Below are positions 1 through 10,040 of a DNA stretch of 37,159 bases, in pieces (the first letter of the stretch is position 1; each line of letters opens with the position of its first letter). The translations under genes were made by a program, and so were the position numbers. The DNA is from Akkermansia muciniphila (GTDB lineage Bacteria > Verrucomicrobiota > Verrucomicrobiia > Opitutales > Opitutaceae): assembly GCA_945898185.1 (NCBI GenBank), contig CAMDHP010000011.1:1-37159 (forward strand), written 5' to 3'. The notes below the pieces were generated by a model. It did no database searches. It was not told the origin of the DNA and saw nothing but the letters and a program-made list of their open reading frames with translations.

Positions 1-117
1 TCCCTCGGTTTGGATATCCGTCTCAACAAACGCGACGCCCTCGGCAATCTTGTCGAGACGCGCACGCCTTCCGCCGCCACCATTGCCTCCGGCAATCCCC
101 GCGCCACCAGCCTGTAA
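1..117 (+). CDS. rpoB: RNA polymerase beta subunit, C-terminal end (partial)
   Basis: Only the last 38 codons lie in the window, in frame from base 1 to the TAA at 115-117. The translated start SLGLDIRL matches the conserved extreme C-terminus of the beta subunit (SLGLNIEL-type), and rpoC follows 25 bases later, the normal rpoB-rpoC order. The tail after that motif is about 30 residues, rich in Ala/Thr/Ser, longer than in E. coli. The beta subunit forms the catalytic core of RNA polymerase with beta prime. The identification rests on the short motif plus context. Confidence 0.82.
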   Translation, partial: SLGLDIRLNKRDALGNLVETRTPSAATIASGNPRATSL

Positions 118-142
118 TTCAACTCTTTAAAGGTAACACACG

Positions 143-3100
143 ATGAGCATCCAACCCAACGAAGTCGCCGCCGGCGCCCGCGAAGAAGTTCGCGGCACTT
201 TCGGCCTCGATGAGAACCCATTCGACTGCGTCTCGATCACCGTCGCCTCCCCGGAGGTGATCCGAGCTTGGTCGCGCGGCGAGGTTAAGAACCCCGAGAC
301 CATCAATTACCGCACCTTCAAGCCCGAGCCGGGTGGTCTTTTCTGCCAAAAGATTTTCGGCCCTGTCCGCGACTACGAGTGCGCTTGCGGTAAATACAAG
401 CGCATCAAATATAAAGACGTCGTCTGCGATCGTTGTGGCGTCGAGGTGACGGTTTCCCGCGTGCGCCGCGAGCGCATGGGCCACATCGAGCTCGCTGTTC
501 CCGTTACGCACATCTGGTTCCTGAAGAGCATGCCCAGCCGCCTCGGCCTGCTGCTCGACATGACCGCCCGCTCCCTCGAGCGCGTCATCTATTATGAGAA
601 CTACATGGTCATCGATCCGGGCAAGACCCCGCTCGAGCCCAAGCAGCTCCTCACCGATACCGAATACCGTCAGGCCCTCGACGAATACGGTGACGATTCC
701 TTCGTCGCCAAGATGGGTGCCGAAGCCGTGCGCGAGTGCCTCAAACTCATGGATCTCGATGCGACCGTCGCCGAGCTTCAGGAACAGATGCGCGCCACCA
801 AGTCGAAGCAGATTAAAAAGAAGCTCTCGAAGCGTCTCAAGGTCATCCAGGGCTTCATCAATTCTAAGTCCCGCCCCGAGTGGATGGTGCTTGAAGTGCT
901 GCCCGTCATCCCGCCCGACCTGCGTCCTCTCGTTCCTCTCGAAGGCGGCCGTTTCGCCACCTCCGATCTAAACGATCTCTATCGCCGCGTCATTAACCGT
1001 AACAACCGTTTGCGGAACCTGATGCAGCTCAAGACGCCCGACGTCATCATCAACAACGAGAAGCGCATGCTCCAGGAGTCGGTTGACGCCCTTTTCGACA
1101 ACGGCCGCCACGGTCGTCCCGTCACCGGCGCCGGCAACCGTCCCTTAAAGTCTCTCTCCGACATGCTCAAGGGCAAGCAGGGTCGTTTCCGCCAAAACTT
1201 GCTCGGCAAGCGCGTGGACTACTCCGGTCGTTCCGTGATCGTCATCGGTCCCGAGCTCAAACTCAGCCAGTGCGGTCTGCCCAAGAAGATGGCCCTCGTC
1301 CTCTTCGAGCCCTTCATCATCCGCCGCCTCAAAGAGCTCGGCTTCGTGCACACCGTCCGCGGCGCGCGCAAGATGATCGAGAAAAAGTCCCCCGAGGTTT
1401 GGGATATCCTCGAGGAGGTCACCAAGGGTCACCCGGTTCTCCTTAACCGCGCCCCTACGCTCCACCGCCTCTCGATTCAGGCCTTCGAGCCCGTCCTCAT
1501 CGAGGGCGAGGCCATTCGTGTTCACCCCCTCGTCTGCACGGCTTACAACGCCGACTTCGACGGTGACCAGATGGCCGTCCACGTTCCTCTCTCACTTGAA
1601 GCGATCATGGAGTGCAAACTCCTCATGATGGCGACGAGTAACATCTTTTCGCCCTCATCCGGTAAGCCGATCCTCACGCCTTCCCAGGACATCGTTCTCG
1701 GTGCTTACTACCTAACGCTCGAGCCTCGTAAAAAACCGGCCGCCAACGTGCACGTGCCGCTCCTCTCCGGTCTTCAAGAGGTGCTTTACGTCAAAGCCGA
1801 CGGCGCCCTCAAGACCCACGACTGGGTTGACGTTCCCAATCCTGACCACGGCCGCGATACCGTCTATGGTAACAAGGACAAGCGCATCATCCGCACCACG
1901 GTTGGCCGCGTGATCTTCAACCAGATCTGGCCCGCCGGTCTCGGTTTCGTGAACTTCCCTGTGCCCAAGGCCAAGCTCGGCGATCTTATCCTTAACACCA
2001 CCAAGGTGACCACGGATACCATCGTCATCGAGACACTCGATAAACTCAAGGAACTCGGGTTCCAGACCGCCATGCAGGCCGGTATTTCCATCGGCATCGA
2101 CGACATGATCATCCCCGAGTCCAAGAAGGACATCGTGAAGGAGGCTCGTGGTCGGATCACCGAGGTCGAGGCCCAGTTCTCCAAGGGTATCATCACCGAC
2201 GGCGAGCGCTACAACAAGGTAGTCGATATCTGGACTGGTGTCACCGACAAGATCGCCAAGGAGGTGTTCGCCAAGCTCGAAGCCAACGAGGGCAAGACCG
2301 AGGTGAACCCCGTGTTTATCATGATGGACTCCGGCGCCCGCGGTAACAAACAGCAGGTTCGCCAGCTGTGCGGTGCCCGCGGTCTAATGGCCAAGCCCTC
2401 GGGCGAAATCATCGAGCGTCCGATTTTGTCTTCCTTCCGCGAAGGCCTGACCGTTCTCGAATACTTCATCTCGACCCACGGTGCCCGTAAGGGTCTGGCG
2501 GATACGGCACTCAAGACCGCTGACGCTGGCTACCTCACCCGTAAGCTGTGCGACGTCGCCATGGACGTTGTCATCGCCGAGGAGGACTCCGGCGCCCGCG
2601 ATGGTATTTGGAAGAAGGCCATCTTCGAAGGCGACGACGAGATCGTCTCCCTCCGCGATCGCATCGTCGGCCGCTTCACATCCGACGATGTGTTCAATCC
2701 GCTCGCTCCCACAGAGATTTTGGTCGGCGGCGGCGAACTCATCACTGAGGAGCTCGCGACCAAGATCGTCGAGTCCGGCATCGAGCGCATCAAGATCATG
2801 TCGCCGCTAAGCTCCACCAGCCCGCTCGGCATCGACGCGAAGTGCTACGGCATCAACCCCGCCACCAACAAAGTCGCGAAGGTCGGTGACTCGGTCGGCA
2901 TCATCGCCGCCCAATCCATCGGCGAGCCCGGCACTCAGCTCACCATGCGCACGTTCCACATCGGTGGCGTTGCATCCGGCGGTTTCAAGACCCCCGAGAT
3001 CCGCGTCCGCAGCTCCGGTGTCGTCCGCTACAAGGGTCTGCGCCTGGTGCAGACCGCCGAGGGCGCAGCCATCGTGCTTAACAAAACCGGCACTATCAGC

Positions 3101-4276
3101 ATCGTTGATGGCGAAGACCGCGAGGTGGAGACCTACAACATCGTTGTCGGCTCTTTCCTCCATGTCGCTGACGGCAAGACGATTAAGAAGGGCGAAGTTC
3201 TCGCCCAGTGGGATCCCTACAACGTGCCCGTGCTCTCCGAGAAGGGTGGCACGCTCGCGTTCAAGGATATGATTCCCGGCGTCACCGTGAAGCGCGAACT
3301 CGATGAGGCCACCGGTCGCATCGCGATCGTCGTCATCGAGCACAAGGAAGACTTGAATCCTCAGGTCGAGATCCGCGACCGCTCCAACAAGCCTATTGCC
3401 GCCTATTCGATTCCTGTCGGCGCCCAGATCGTTGTTAACGAAAACGACGAGATCCAGCCCGGTGCCTTGCTCGCCAAGACTCCGCGTCAAGCGTCCAAGA
3501 CCAAGGACATCACCGGTGGTCTCCCTCGCGTCGCCGAGCTTTTCGAAGCCCGTCGCCCGAAGGATGCCGCCGAGATGGCCCGCATCGAGGGCATCGTGTC
3601 CTTCGAGGGCACCCTGCGCGGTAAGCGCAAGCTCGTCGTTCGCAATGTGGACACCGCCCAGGAAGAGGAGCACCTCATCCCGGCCGGTAAACATATCATC
3701 GTCCAACCGGGCGACGTTGTGCACAAGGGCCAGCACCTTACGGAAGGCTCTGCCGATCCGCACGAGATCCTCGAGATCCTCGGGCCGGCCGCCCTCTACG
3801 AGTTCCTCATCGGCCAAGTGCAGGAGGTTTACCGTCTGCAAGGCGTGACGATCAACGACAAGCATATTGAGATCATTATCCGCCAGATGCTCCGCAAGGT
3901 CCGTATCACCGATCCGGGCGACAGCGAATACTTCTGGGGCGAGCAGATTGATCGCACCACCTTCCTCGCGGACAACCGACGCATCGAAGAAGCCGGTGGT
4001 AAGCCTGCCGAGGCCGAGCCGATCCTGCTGGGCATCACCAAGGCGTCCCTCGAGACCGAGAGTTTCATCTCGGCTGCGTCCTTCCAAGAGACGACCCGCG
4101 TCCTCACCGATGCCTCGACTCTCGGCAAGATTGATAACCTCCGTGGCTTTAAAGAGAATGTCATCATGGGGCATCTCATCCCTGCCGGCACTGGTCTGCA
4201 CACCTACAAGCGGGTGAAGATCAGCCTTCCCTTTGGCTCCGACGCCGAGGAGCCCGCTGCGGCCACCGCCAGCTAA
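143..4276 (+). CDS. rpoC: DNA-directed RNA polymerase beta prime subunit
   Basis: A 1377-residue beta prime, full length for the family. The N-terminal zinc site is intact (CACGKYK...CDRCGVEV, four Cys near residues 80-98). The catalytic magnesium motif NADFDGD lies at residues 469-475, and the [29 protein letters not shown] bridge-helix/trigger-loop block and the [21 protein letters not shown] block are present. The second zinc site is degenerate: the positions equivalent to E. coli Cys814, 888 and 895 are Ser816, Ser891 and Asp898, and only Cys901 remains. The start ATG follows an AAAGGT ribosome-binding motif and lies 25 bases after rpoB. A hairpin terminator follows the gene, so rpoBC appears to be a separate transcript from rpsL. 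Confidence 0.98.
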   Translation: MSIQPNEVAAGAREEVRGTFGLDENPFDCVSITVASPEVIRAWSRGEVKNPETINYRTFKPEPGGLFCQKIFGPVRDYECACGKYKRIKYKDVVCDRCGVEVTVSRVRRERMGHIELAVPVTHIWFLKSMPSRLGLLLDMTARSLERVIYYENYMVIDPGKTPLEPKQLLTDTEYRQALDEYGDDSFVAKMGAEAVRECLKLMDLDATVAELQEQMRATKSKQIKKKLSKRLKVIQGFINSKSRPEWMVLEVLPVIPPDLRPLVPLEGGRFATSDLNDLYRRVINRNNRLRNLMQLKTPDVIINNEKRMLQESVDALFDNGRHGRPVTGAGNRPLKSLSDMLKGKQGRFRQNLLGKRVDYSGRSVIVIGPELKLSQCGLPKKMALVLFEPFIIRRLKELGFVHTVRGARKMIEKKSPEVWDILEEVTKGHPVLLNRAPTLHRLSIQAFEPVLIEGEAIRVHPLVCTAYNADFDGDQMAVHVPLSLEAIMECKLLMMATSNIFSPSSGKPILTPSQDIVLGAYYLTLEPRKKPAANVHVPLLSGLQEVLYVKADGALKTHDWVDVPNPDHGRDTVYGNKDKRIIRTTVGRVIFNQIWPAGLGFVNFPVPKAKLGDLILNTTKVTTDTIVIETLDKLKELGFQTAMQAGISIGIDDMIIPESKKDIVKEARGRITEVEAQFSKGIITDGERYNKVVDIWTGVTDKIAKEVFAKLEANEGKTEVNPVFIMMDSGARGNKQQVRQLCGARGLMAKPSGEIIERPILSSFREGLTVLEYFISTHGARKGLADTALKTADAGYLTRKLCDVAMDVVIAEEDSGARDGIWKKAIFEGDDEIVSLRDRIVGRFTSDDVFNPLAPTEILVGGGELITEELATKIVESGIERIKIMSPLSSTSPLGIDAKCYGINPATNKVAKVGDSVGIIAAQSIGEPGTQLTMRTFHIGGVASGGFKTPEIRVRSSGVVRYKGLRLVQTAEGAAIVLNKTGTISIVDGEDREVETYNIVVGSFLHVADGKTIKKGEVLAQWDPYNVPVLSEKGGTLAFKDMIPGVTVKRELDEATGRIAIVVIEHKEDLNPQVEIRDRSNKPIAAYSIPVGAQIVVNENDEIQPGALLAKTPRQASKTKDITGGLPRVAELFEARRPKDAAEMARIEGIVSFEGTLRGKRKLVVRNVDTAQEEEHLIPAGKHIIVQPGDVVHKGQHLTEGSADPHEILEILGPAALYEFLIGQVQEVYRLQGVTINDKHIEIIIRQMLRKVRITDPGDSEYFWGEQIDRTTFLADNRRIEEAGGKPAEAEPILLGITKASLETESFISAASFQETTRVLTDASTLGKIDNLRGFKENVIMGHLIPAGTGLHTYKRVKISLPFGSDAEEPAAATAS

Positions 4277-4306
4277 GCGCGTTCGATCAAAGTCAGTATT
4301 TCAAAA

Positions 4307-4332
4307 CCGCCCTCGAAACCGGGCGGCTTTTT
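4307..4332 (+). terminator. Rho-independent terminator after rpoC
   Basis: A perfect 6-bp GC stem, CCGCCC (4307-4312) with GGGCGG (4321-4326), has an 8-nt loop and is followed directly by CTTTTT. It lies 30 bases after the rpoC stop. Confidence 0.85.
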
Positions 4333-4398
4333 GTTGGTAAGCGTCCGACCGAGGGCCTTGGTCGTTGGGTTGCTAAGCGCCGAGCCGTAAACCAAAAG

Positions 4399-4425
4399 GT
4401 CACCAATTGGATTACCAATGGTGAC
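4399..4425. repeat. Inverted repeat inside IS remnant region
   Basis: GTCACCAATTGG (4399-4410) faces CCAATGGTGAC (4415-4425) across a 4-base ATTA spacer. The 11-bp arms are complementary apart from one bulged A. It lies between the rpoC terminator and the transposase remnant and is flanked by AAAAG and CTTT, so it could be a second hairpin terminator or a protein-binding palindrome. Its function is unknown. Confidence 0.5.
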
Positions 4426-4508
4426 GCTTTCTATTTCCTTATCTTCGCGCTGAGAGCGTTAAGGCCCGAGCCGGCGCCGCAGCGGGTGCTGGCACCACCG
4501 GCGGGCGT

Positions 4509-5143
4509 TCAGTATGAGGGTAGCCGCGCGTTGAGATTGTCTTGGTTGCCCATGCGCGGCAGACGGGTGAGCAGGTCGCGGAGGTAGGCGAGCGGGTCTT
4601 TGCCAAGGCGTTTACTCGAGACCACCAGCGAGTAGAGGAAGGCCGACCGTTAGCCGTCATCGGGGCGGTCAATAGACGGCCAGTTTTTCATGCCCAGCTT
4701 GGCCGAGGCCGATGGTGTCTTCCGCGCAATTGTCGTCGATGCGGGTCTAGCCGTGCTGCAGGTGGACTACCGAGGCGTCCCATTGGTTGAGCAGGTATTG
4801 GTAGGCCAGCCCGAGCCGCGATTTGGGGACCACAGTTTGACGCAGGCCTTCGGCGGTGCAGCGCAACGAAGCGAGCCGCAGCGTCCACTCGGTCTGGCGC
4901 AGTGCCGCGCGCTTTGCTGCATTACTTATCCCGGTTTCGTCCCAACGGCGTTCGTCGGCATAAAGGCTGCCGATCAACTCCAACACGAAGTCGGCCTGCG
5001 CGGGCGCTTCTTCCCGGGCTTCAAAAAACTTTCTTCGAGCGTGCGCCCAGCACGCCACCCAAGTGACGCATTCTTGCTGGCTGGGCGTAGGCGGGGTCGT
5101 GGCGTTTTGGCAGGAGGCTCTGGCGCGCGTGTGGGCCGGGCTT
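4509..5143 (-). pseudogene. IS66-family transposase remnant (TnpC C-terminal half)
   Basis: Reading on the minus strand, the frame contains VACWAHARRKFFEA (IS66 signature GCWAHARRKF), then ELIGSLYADERRWDE and LGLAYQYLLNQW. A TAG stop (bases 4747-4749) is followed by RIDDNCAEDTIGLGQAGHEKL, which corresponds to the IDNNxAERAIRPxxxGRKNW motif with several key residues altered, and then by a TGA. In a shifted frame the end continues as LGKDPLAYLRDLLTRLP and stops at 4509, like the usual IS66 C-terminus. The N-terminal half, including the other catalytic residues, is missing. The copy is clearly dead. Confidence 0.8.
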
Positions 5144-5147
5144 AACA

Positions 5148-5521
5148 ATTGCCTGTATTCGCGCCGACCGTGGTTTTTACCAGAACGCGCTCCCTTTGCT
5201 TCTGGAGCAGATGAAGATTCCTCCCACCGCAGTAGCCCGCGTGACCTCCTTGCCCGGCATCGTTGCACCGGGCTGACCGAAGAGACCGCGCTCGGCTAAA
5301 ACCATGGGGTAGGCGAGGGCTGGCTGAAACTGCACGGTTGTCCTGTGGCGCGCCGTTGGTGGTGCTGCGCGAACGGGTGCGCGAGAGCAAATCGGCGGCT
5401 AACCGCAGGCTGATCGATGTGCCCGGCTACACCTTAAGCATCCTTGTCACCAATCGTCACAAATCCGCCACGATCATCGGGCGGGATCACAATGACCGCG
5501 CTTGTGAGCGGGTATTTTATG
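5148..5521 (+). pseudogene. IS1380/IS4-like DDE transposase remnant
   Basis: The plus strand encodes IRADRGFYQNALPLLLEQM from about 5157, resembling the second catalytic Asp block (IRADSGF) of IS1380/IS4-type transposases. A stop and a frameshift follow. In the next frame come VVLRERVRESKSA, then LIDVPGYTLSILVTN and RDHNDRACERVFY, resembling the VPGYxxxxxVTN and YNGRAxxEN blocks. Neither the N-terminus nor the final ELK-containing catalytic Glu block was found. I infer a heavily decayed fragment; the exact family is less sure than the DDE class. Confidence 0.6.
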
Positions 5522-5852
5522 CCCCCCAAAAAAAGAAGATACGTGTATCCACGAGCACACTACACGGTTTTCGTAGTCGGGTAAACGTTACGAAAAAAGC
5601 ACGGGGATCTTCCTGAGAATCCGCTTGCGTCTGGAGGTTTTGCAGAGATTTCGTCTTGTTTGTAAGCGAAACTTCCGCGCTTTCCCTCCGAAAGTAGCAC
5701 AGTTTCCAACCTTGGTTAACAGTCATTTCCCCTCTCAGGGGTGAAATGAATTTCTCCAAAAGCTGCGATTTCTCGAAAATCTTCTTGCCCAAGATTTCCG
5801 CGAGGCGCAGTTTTGTCATCTTTTCCCTACTTCAACGCCTTTCCTAGCCGTC
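5522..5852 (+). promoter_or_regulatory. Leader region upstream of the str operon
   Basis: This stretch of about 330 bases holds no convincing gene. It must contain or lie near the promoter of rpsL-rpsG-fusA, because rpoC ends in a terminator, but I could not identify clear -35/-10 boxes. A small hairpin, CCCCT (5729-5733) with AGGGG (5737-5741), is the only visible structure. No Shine-Dalgarno motif precedes the rpsL ATG. Confidence 0.4.
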
Positions 5853-6251
5853 ATGCCTACCATCAATCAACTCGTGCGCAAGGGTCGCAACAAGATCCGC
5901 ACCAAGTCCAAGTCACCTGCTTTGGACAGCAATCCTTTCCGCCGCGGCGTCTGCGTGCAGGTCATGACCCGCACGCCAAAGAAGCCGAACTCTGCCATCC
6001 GTAAAGTGGCCAAGGTTCGCCTTACCAACGGAAGCGAGGTGATCTCATATATTCCCGACGAGGGCCACAACCTTCAGGAGCACTCAATCGTTCTCGTTCG
6101 TGGCGGCCGCGTGAAAGATCTTCCCGGCGTTCGCTACCACATCGTTCGCGGAACACTCGATGCCACCGGCGTGGAGAAGCGTCGTCGCAGTCGCTCCAAA
6201 TATGGGGTTAAGCGCCCCAAGGCTGCCAAAGCTGCACCTGTTAAAAAGTAA
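5853..6251 (+). CDS. rpsL: 30S ribosomal protein S12
   Basis: A 132-residue S12 (family usually 123-138). It is a decoding-centre protein of the small subunit. The two conserved loops are intact: [11 protein letters not shown], with Lys43-Lys44, and [13 protein letters not shown], with Lys88-Asp89. These are the positions altered in streptomycin-resistant mutants, so the sequence is wild type there. The C-terminus is a basic [15 protein letters not shown] tail plus a few extra Ala/Lys residues. It is the first gene of the str operon; rpsG follows after 23 bases. Confidence 0.98.
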   Translation: MPTINQLVRKGRNKIRTKSKSPALDSNPFRRGVCVQVMTRTPKKPNSAIRKVAKVRLTNGSEVISYIPDEGHNLQEHSIVLVRGGRVKDLPGVRYHIVRGTLDATGVEKRRRSRSKYGVKRPKAAKAAPVKK

Positions 6252-6274
6252 ACCCCTAGAACCTTTCACGCACC

Positions 6275-6748
6275 ATGTCACGCCGTCACAAAGCAACTAA
6301 GCGCCACGTAGAGCCAGATATTCGTTACACCAGCCCGCTGGTCGCGCATCTCGTCAATGTAGTCATGAAGTCGGGCAAGAAGAACCTTGCGGAGCGTATC
6401 GTTTACGGCGCGTTCGAGAAAGTCTCCGAAAAGCTCGAGAAGGGCGATCCCGTCGACCTGCTCATGGGTGCGCTCGAAAACGCACGTCCCCGCCTCGAAG
6501 TTAAGAGCCGCCGCGTCGGTGGCGCGACCTACCAGGTCCCTGTTGAGATTTCCTACGAGCGCCAAGAGAGCCTTGCTCTCCGCTGGATAGTCACAGCGGC
6601 CGGTTCACGCAAGGGTCAGCCCATGAAGGATGCCCTAGCTGCCGAAATCGTTGATGCTTACAACAACACCGGTGGTGTCGTTAAGAAAAAAGAAGACACG
6701 CACAAGATGGCACAGGCCAACCGTGCTTTCGCCCACCTTCGCTGGTAA
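6275..6748 (+). CDS. rpsG: 30S ribosomal protein S7
   Basis: A 157-residue S7, which nucleates assembly of the 30S head and contacts the E-site tRNA. The family signature is seen in [25 protein letters not shown], and the C-terminal block [27 protein letters not shown] ends at the Trp as in short-form S7. There is no Shine-Dalgarno; the start context is GCACCATG. It sits between rpsL and fusA, with fusA beginning 8 bases after its stop. Confidence 0.98.
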   Translation: MSRRHKATKRHVEPDIRYTSPLVAHLVNVVMKSGKKNLAERIVYGAFEKVSEKLEKGDPVDLLMGALENARPRLEVKSRRVGGATYQVPVEISYERQESLALRWIVTAAGSRKGQPMKDALAAEIVDAYNNTGGVVKKKEDTHKMAQANRAFAHLRW

Positions 6749-6756
6749 TTACCACC

Positions 6757-8940
6757 ATGTCCGCATCTCCCGAGATTACCATCGTTACCGAGAAATCAAA
6801 GATTTCGCCGGCAAACTCCAAGGACCGCCCATTCCCTCTCGAGTGGACGCGGAACATTGGCATTGCTGCGCACATTGATGCCGGTAAGACCACGACTTCC
6901 GAGCGCATTCTTTTTTACTCCGGAGCCGTCCACAAGATGGGCGAAGTCCACGAGGGAACTGCTGTCACAGACTGGATGGAGCAGGAGCGTGAGCGCGGTA
7001 TCACAATCACCGCCGCCGCAATTTCTTGTGCATGGAACGCATCGTGCGGGCCGTGGAAGGGAATCAAGCAGCGCATCAACATCATTGACACTCCCGGTCA
7101 CGTTGACTTCACCGCCGAGGTGGAGCGCTCTATGCGTGTTCTCGACGGTGCGGTCGCAGTGTTCTGTGCAGTCGCAGGCGTTCAACCCCAGTCCGAAACT
7201 GTTTGGCGCCAGGCCAATAAATACAATGTTCCCCGAGTCGCTTTCATCAACAAGATGGATCGCACCGGTGCCAACTTCTTCCGTGCGATTGACGAAATGC
7301 GCGACAGACTCAAGGCAAACGCACACGCCCTTTTCCTTCCCATCGGCAATGAGGAGAACTTCTCCGGCGTCGTTGATTTGGTTCAAGAGGTTGCGTATCT
7401 TTTTATAGATCCGATTGATCTCGATCTGGCACCAGTTCTCCATCCTATCCCGGCGAACATGCTCGCGCAGGCGAAAGAATACCGCGAGAAGCTGATCGAG
7501 GCTGTTTCGGACTTCGATGACGGTTTGGCCGAGCGTTATCTCGACGGCCAGAAGATCGAGGCACGCGAACTGATGATTGCGGTTCGGAAAGCGACCGTTT
7601 CCATGAAGTTCACTGGAGTAATCCCCGGTTCTGCTTTTAAGAAGAAGGGCGTCCAGCGCCTCCTCGACTGCGTTGTCAATTATTTGCCATGCCCCTTGGA
7701 TCTCCCTCCAATGGTCGGTCAAAATAGTGACGGCGAGAGTGTTGGTATCATGCCCAACGACAGCGCTAAGCTTGCAGGGTTGGCGTTCAAACTTTGGACC
7801 GACCCATTCGTTGGGAAGCTCGTCTTCTTCCGCGTCTATACCGGTGCGCTGCACAAAGGAACCCCGGTTTATAATCCCCGCACCCGCCGTTCCGAGCGCG
7901 TTTCCCGCCTCGTGCTGATGCGCGCTATGGATCGCGAAGAAATTGATATCGCTTACTCTGGAGATATTTGCGCGATGGTTGGGGTAAAGGAAGTGATCAC
8001 CGGCGACACCCTCTGTCACGAGGACGCCGATATCCGCCTCGAGCCGCCGTCATTCCCCGAACCGGTGATCTCGATGTCCATCGAGCCTAACACTAAGGCC
8101 GACCAAGAACGGCTCGGAACGGCACTGCAGCGTCTTGTCGCTGAGGACCCTACCCTCCGCGTAAAGACCGATCAGGATACGGGGCAAACCATCCTTTCCG
8201 GCATGGGTGAACTCCATCTTGAGATCATTGTTGATCGCATGAAGCGTGAATTCAAGGTCGAGGCAACCTCAGGCAAACCTCAAATCGCCTATCGCGAGAC
8301 GATCACGATGCATGCTGATGGGGAAGGGAAATTCGTTCGTCAGTCCGGCGGTAAGGGTCAATACGGCCATGTCGTCGTCAAAATCGAACCGAATGAGAAA
8401 GGTAAGGGCATCGAGGTCATCAATGAGACTGTCGGTGGCTCTATCCCCAAGGAGTTCATCAAGCCTTCCACGGACGGCATCAACGAGGCTTCAAACAATG
8501 GCGTCGTCGCAGGTTACCCTGTGGTCGATGTCATCGTTCGCATTCTTGACGGGTCATTCCACGAAGTTGACTCGTCTGAAATGGCCTTCAAGATGGCAGG
8601 CATCTTCGCGTTCAAAGACGCGATGAAGAATGCCAAGCCAATCTTACTTGAGCCAATCATGGGTGTCGAGGTAACCACTCCCGAGGAATACCAAGGCGAC
8701 CTGATCGGCGACATTAATCGTCGTCGTGGTCAGATCCAGGGCATGGAGAACAAAAACGGTGCGTGCATTATCACCGCCGCTGTTCCCCTCGAAAACCTCT
8801 TTGGCTACGTGACCGATATTCGGTCCCTTTCAAAGGGTCGAGCCTCGGCCTCGATCACGCCTTCCCACTTTGAGCAGGTTCCCAACCAGCTCCTCACTAA
8901 GATTATCGAGAGCTCTTCCCGCGCTCCCGCTCGCACCTAA
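6757..8940 (+). CDS. fusA: Elongation factor G
   Basis: A 727-residue translational GTPase that drives tRNA-mRNA translocation and, with RRF, recycles ribosomes. GTPase motifs are intact: G1 AHIDAGKTT, switch [11 protein letters not shown]3 DTPGHVDF and G4 NKMD. Domains II-V follow, ending near [13 protein letters not shown]. The N-terminus is about 22 residues longer than in E. coli before [14 protein letters not shown], with no internal Met to give a shorter start. The start context ACCACCATG has no Shine-Dalgarno. The usual next gene, tuf, is absent; rpsJ follows after 20 bases. Confidence 0.97.
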   Translation: MSASPEITIVTEKSKISPANSKDRPFPLEWTRNIGIAAHIDAGKTTTSERILFYSGAVHKMGEVHEGTAVTDWMEQERERGITITAAAISCAWNASCGPWKGIKQRINIIDTPGHVDFTAEVERSMRVLDGAVAVFCAVAGVQPQSETVWRQANKYNVPRVAFINKMDRTGANFFRAIDEMRDRLKANAHALFLPIGNEENFSGVVDLVQEVAYLFIDPIDLDLAPVLHPIPANMLAQAKEYREKLIEAVSDFDDGLAERYLDGQKIEARELMIAVRKATVSMKFTGVIPGSAFKKKGVQRLLDCVVNYLPCPLDLPPMVGQNSDGESVGIMPNDSAKLAGLAFKLWTDPFVGKLVFFRVYTGALHKGTPVYNPRTRRSERVSRLVLMRAMDREEIDIAYSGDICAMVGVKEVITGDTLCHEDADIRLEPPSFPEPVISMSIEPNTKADQERLGTALQRLVAEDPTLRVKTDQDTGQTILSGMGELHLEIIVDRMKREFKVEATSGKPQIAYRETITMHADGEGKFVRQSGGKGQYGHVVVKIEPNEKGKGIEVINETVGGSIPKEFIKPSTDGINEASNNGVVAGYPVVDVIVRILDGSFHEVDSSEMAFKMAGIFAFKDAMKNAKPILLEPIMGVEVTTPEEYQGDLIGDINRRRGQIQGMENKNGACIITAAVPLENLFGYVTDIRSLSKGRASASITPSHFEQVPNQLLTKIIESSSRAPART

Positions 8941-8960
8941 ACCCTCGTTCTTTTTACTTC

Positions 8961-9269
8961 ATGAAAGGCCAACGCATCCGCATCAAACTCAAGGGCTACG
9001 ACTATCGTGTTATCGATCAGTCCGCCCTCGAGATCGTCGAGACCGCCAAGCGCTCCGGCGCTCGTGTCTCCGGCCCAATTCCTCTTCCGACTCGCATCGA
9101 GAAGTTGACTGTCAACCGCTCCCCGCACGTCGACAAGAAGTCCATGGAGCAGTTTGAATCGCGCACTCACAAGCGCCTCATAGACATCATCGAACCCACC
9201 GCACAGACGGTTGATGAGCTCAAAAAGCTCAACCTTCCCTCCGGCGTGGATATCACAATCACGGTTTGA
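8961..9269 (+). CDS. rpsJ: 30S ribosomal protein S10
   Basis: A 102-residue S10 of normal length, in the head of the 30S subunit and also the NusE transcription antitermination partner. The conserved regions [47 protein letters not shown] and THKRLIDI are present. It starts the S10 operon but lies only 20 bases after fusA, so str and S10 genes are probably cotranscribed. The larger gap, of 109 bases, comes after it. Confidence 0.98.
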   Translation: MKGQRIRIKLKGYDYRVIDQSALEIVETAKRSGARVSGPIPLPTRIEKLTVNRSPHVDKKSMEQFESRTHKRLIDIIEPTAQTVDELKKLNLPSGVDITITV

Positions 9270-9308
9270 TTTAACCACCCAGACCTTTTAGCCAACAGTT
9301 TAGCGGCC

Positions 9309-9327
9309 ACCGGCGGCCTTCGCCGGT
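9309..9327 (+). promoter_or_regulatory. Hairpin in the rpsJ-rplC leader
   Basis: A perfect 7-bp stem, ACCGGCG with CGCCGGT, and a 5-base loop lie in the 109-base gap before rplC. No T-run follows. A second short palindrome, TAGGTTTACCTA, lies at about 9338-9349. This could be an autoregulatory leader of the kind that L4 binds in some S10 operons, but that is speculation. Confidence 0.4.
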
Positions 9328-9378
9328 ATCCCTAATGTAGGTTTACCTAAACGGAAACCCTCCACCTACCACTTAGTC

Positions 9379-10026
9379 ATGATCAACACCCTCATCGGTA
9401 AAAAACTCGGAATGACCCAAGTCTACGACGCTCAAAACGTCTTAGTCCCGGTCACCGTGGTCGAAGCTGGACCCTGTTCTGTGGTCCAAGTTAAGACCGT
9501 AGCAATCGACGGCTACAACGCTGTCCAACTCGGATTCTCAGCCCAAAAGGTTAAGAACTCCTCCAAAGCGGAACTCGCCCACGCGAAGAAGGCCGGCCTC
9601 GAGGTCGCGCCCCGCGTTCTTAGCGAAGTTCGTCTCAACGAAGCCCCGACGCAGAAGGCCGGTGATGTTCTCACTGTCGAGATATTCAAAGAAGGCCAGC
9701 TCATTGACGTCACTGGCGTCACCAAGGGCAAAGGTTTCCAAGGCGTCGTAAAGCGCTTCCGTGTCGGTGGCGGCCCCGCGACCCACGGCTCCATGTTCCA
9801 TCGCCGTATCGGCTCGATCGGGATGCGCCAGACTCCTGGCCGCACATGGAAAAACCAGGCCATGCCTGGCCACATGGGCCAGCTTCAACGCACCATGCAA
9901 AACCTTACCGTCGTTAAGGTGATTGCCGACAAAAACATCATTCTCGTAAAAGGTGCCATCCCTGGCGCAAACGGCGAGGATGTGATCGTTCGCACAGCAA
10001 TCAAGGGTCAACCCAAAGCCCGCTAA
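9379..10026 (+). CDS. rplC: 50S ribosomal protein L3
   Basis: A 215-residue L3, which reaches towards the peptidyl transferase centre and starts 23S rRNA folding. The N-terminus INTLIGKKLGMTQVYD and the central GKGFQGVVKRF...THGSMFHRRIGSIG...TPGRTWKNQAMPGHMG loop are typical. The position that is a methylated Gln in E. coli is His here (PGHMG), a common bacterial variant. It is followed after 14 bases by rplD, whose strong AAGGAGG ribosome-binding site overlaps the rplC stop. Confidence 0.97.
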   Translation: MINTLIGKKLGMTQVYDAQNVLVPVTVVEAGPCSVVQVKTVAIDGYNAVQLGFSAQKVKNSSKAELAHAKKAGLEVAPRVLSEVRLNEAPTQKAGDVLTVEIFKEGQLIDVTGVTKGKGFQGVVKRFRVGGGPATHGSMFHRRIGSIGMRQTPGRTWKNQAMPGHMGQLQRTMQNLTVVKVIADKNIILVKGAIPGANGEDVIVRTAIKGQPKAR

Positions 10027-10040
10027 GGAGGACCATACCC

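Larger units (their letters stand above)
4337..5521. mobile_element. Composite of two decayed insertion-sequence remnants
   Basis: The rpoC-rpsL interval is filled by an IS66-type transposase remnant (minus strand) abutting an IS1380/IS4-like remnant (plus strand) near 5145. Position 4337 begins GTAAGCG, which resembles the GTAA ends typical of IS66-family elements, immediately after the rpoC terminator. No matching opposite end (CGCTTAC) was found, so the IS66 copy is probably truncated by the second element. Both transposases are broken by stops and frameshifts. The family assignment is from protein motifs; the terminal repeat is tentative. Confidence 0.65.

Noticed and set aside
2807-4201. 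464-codon open frame on the minus strand opposite rpoC
   Set aside because: It is antisense to conserved rpoC codons; GC-rich third positions leave long open antisense frames. The product is low complexity and unlike any family.
4542-5145. Plus-strand open frames of 82 and 151 codons in the rpoC-rpsL gap
   Set aside because: They are antisense to the IS66 transposase remnant, which has clear protein motifs on the minus strand.
6796-8019. 407-codon minus-strand frame opposite fusA
   Set aside because: Shadow of fusA codon usage; no recognisable domain and no start signal.
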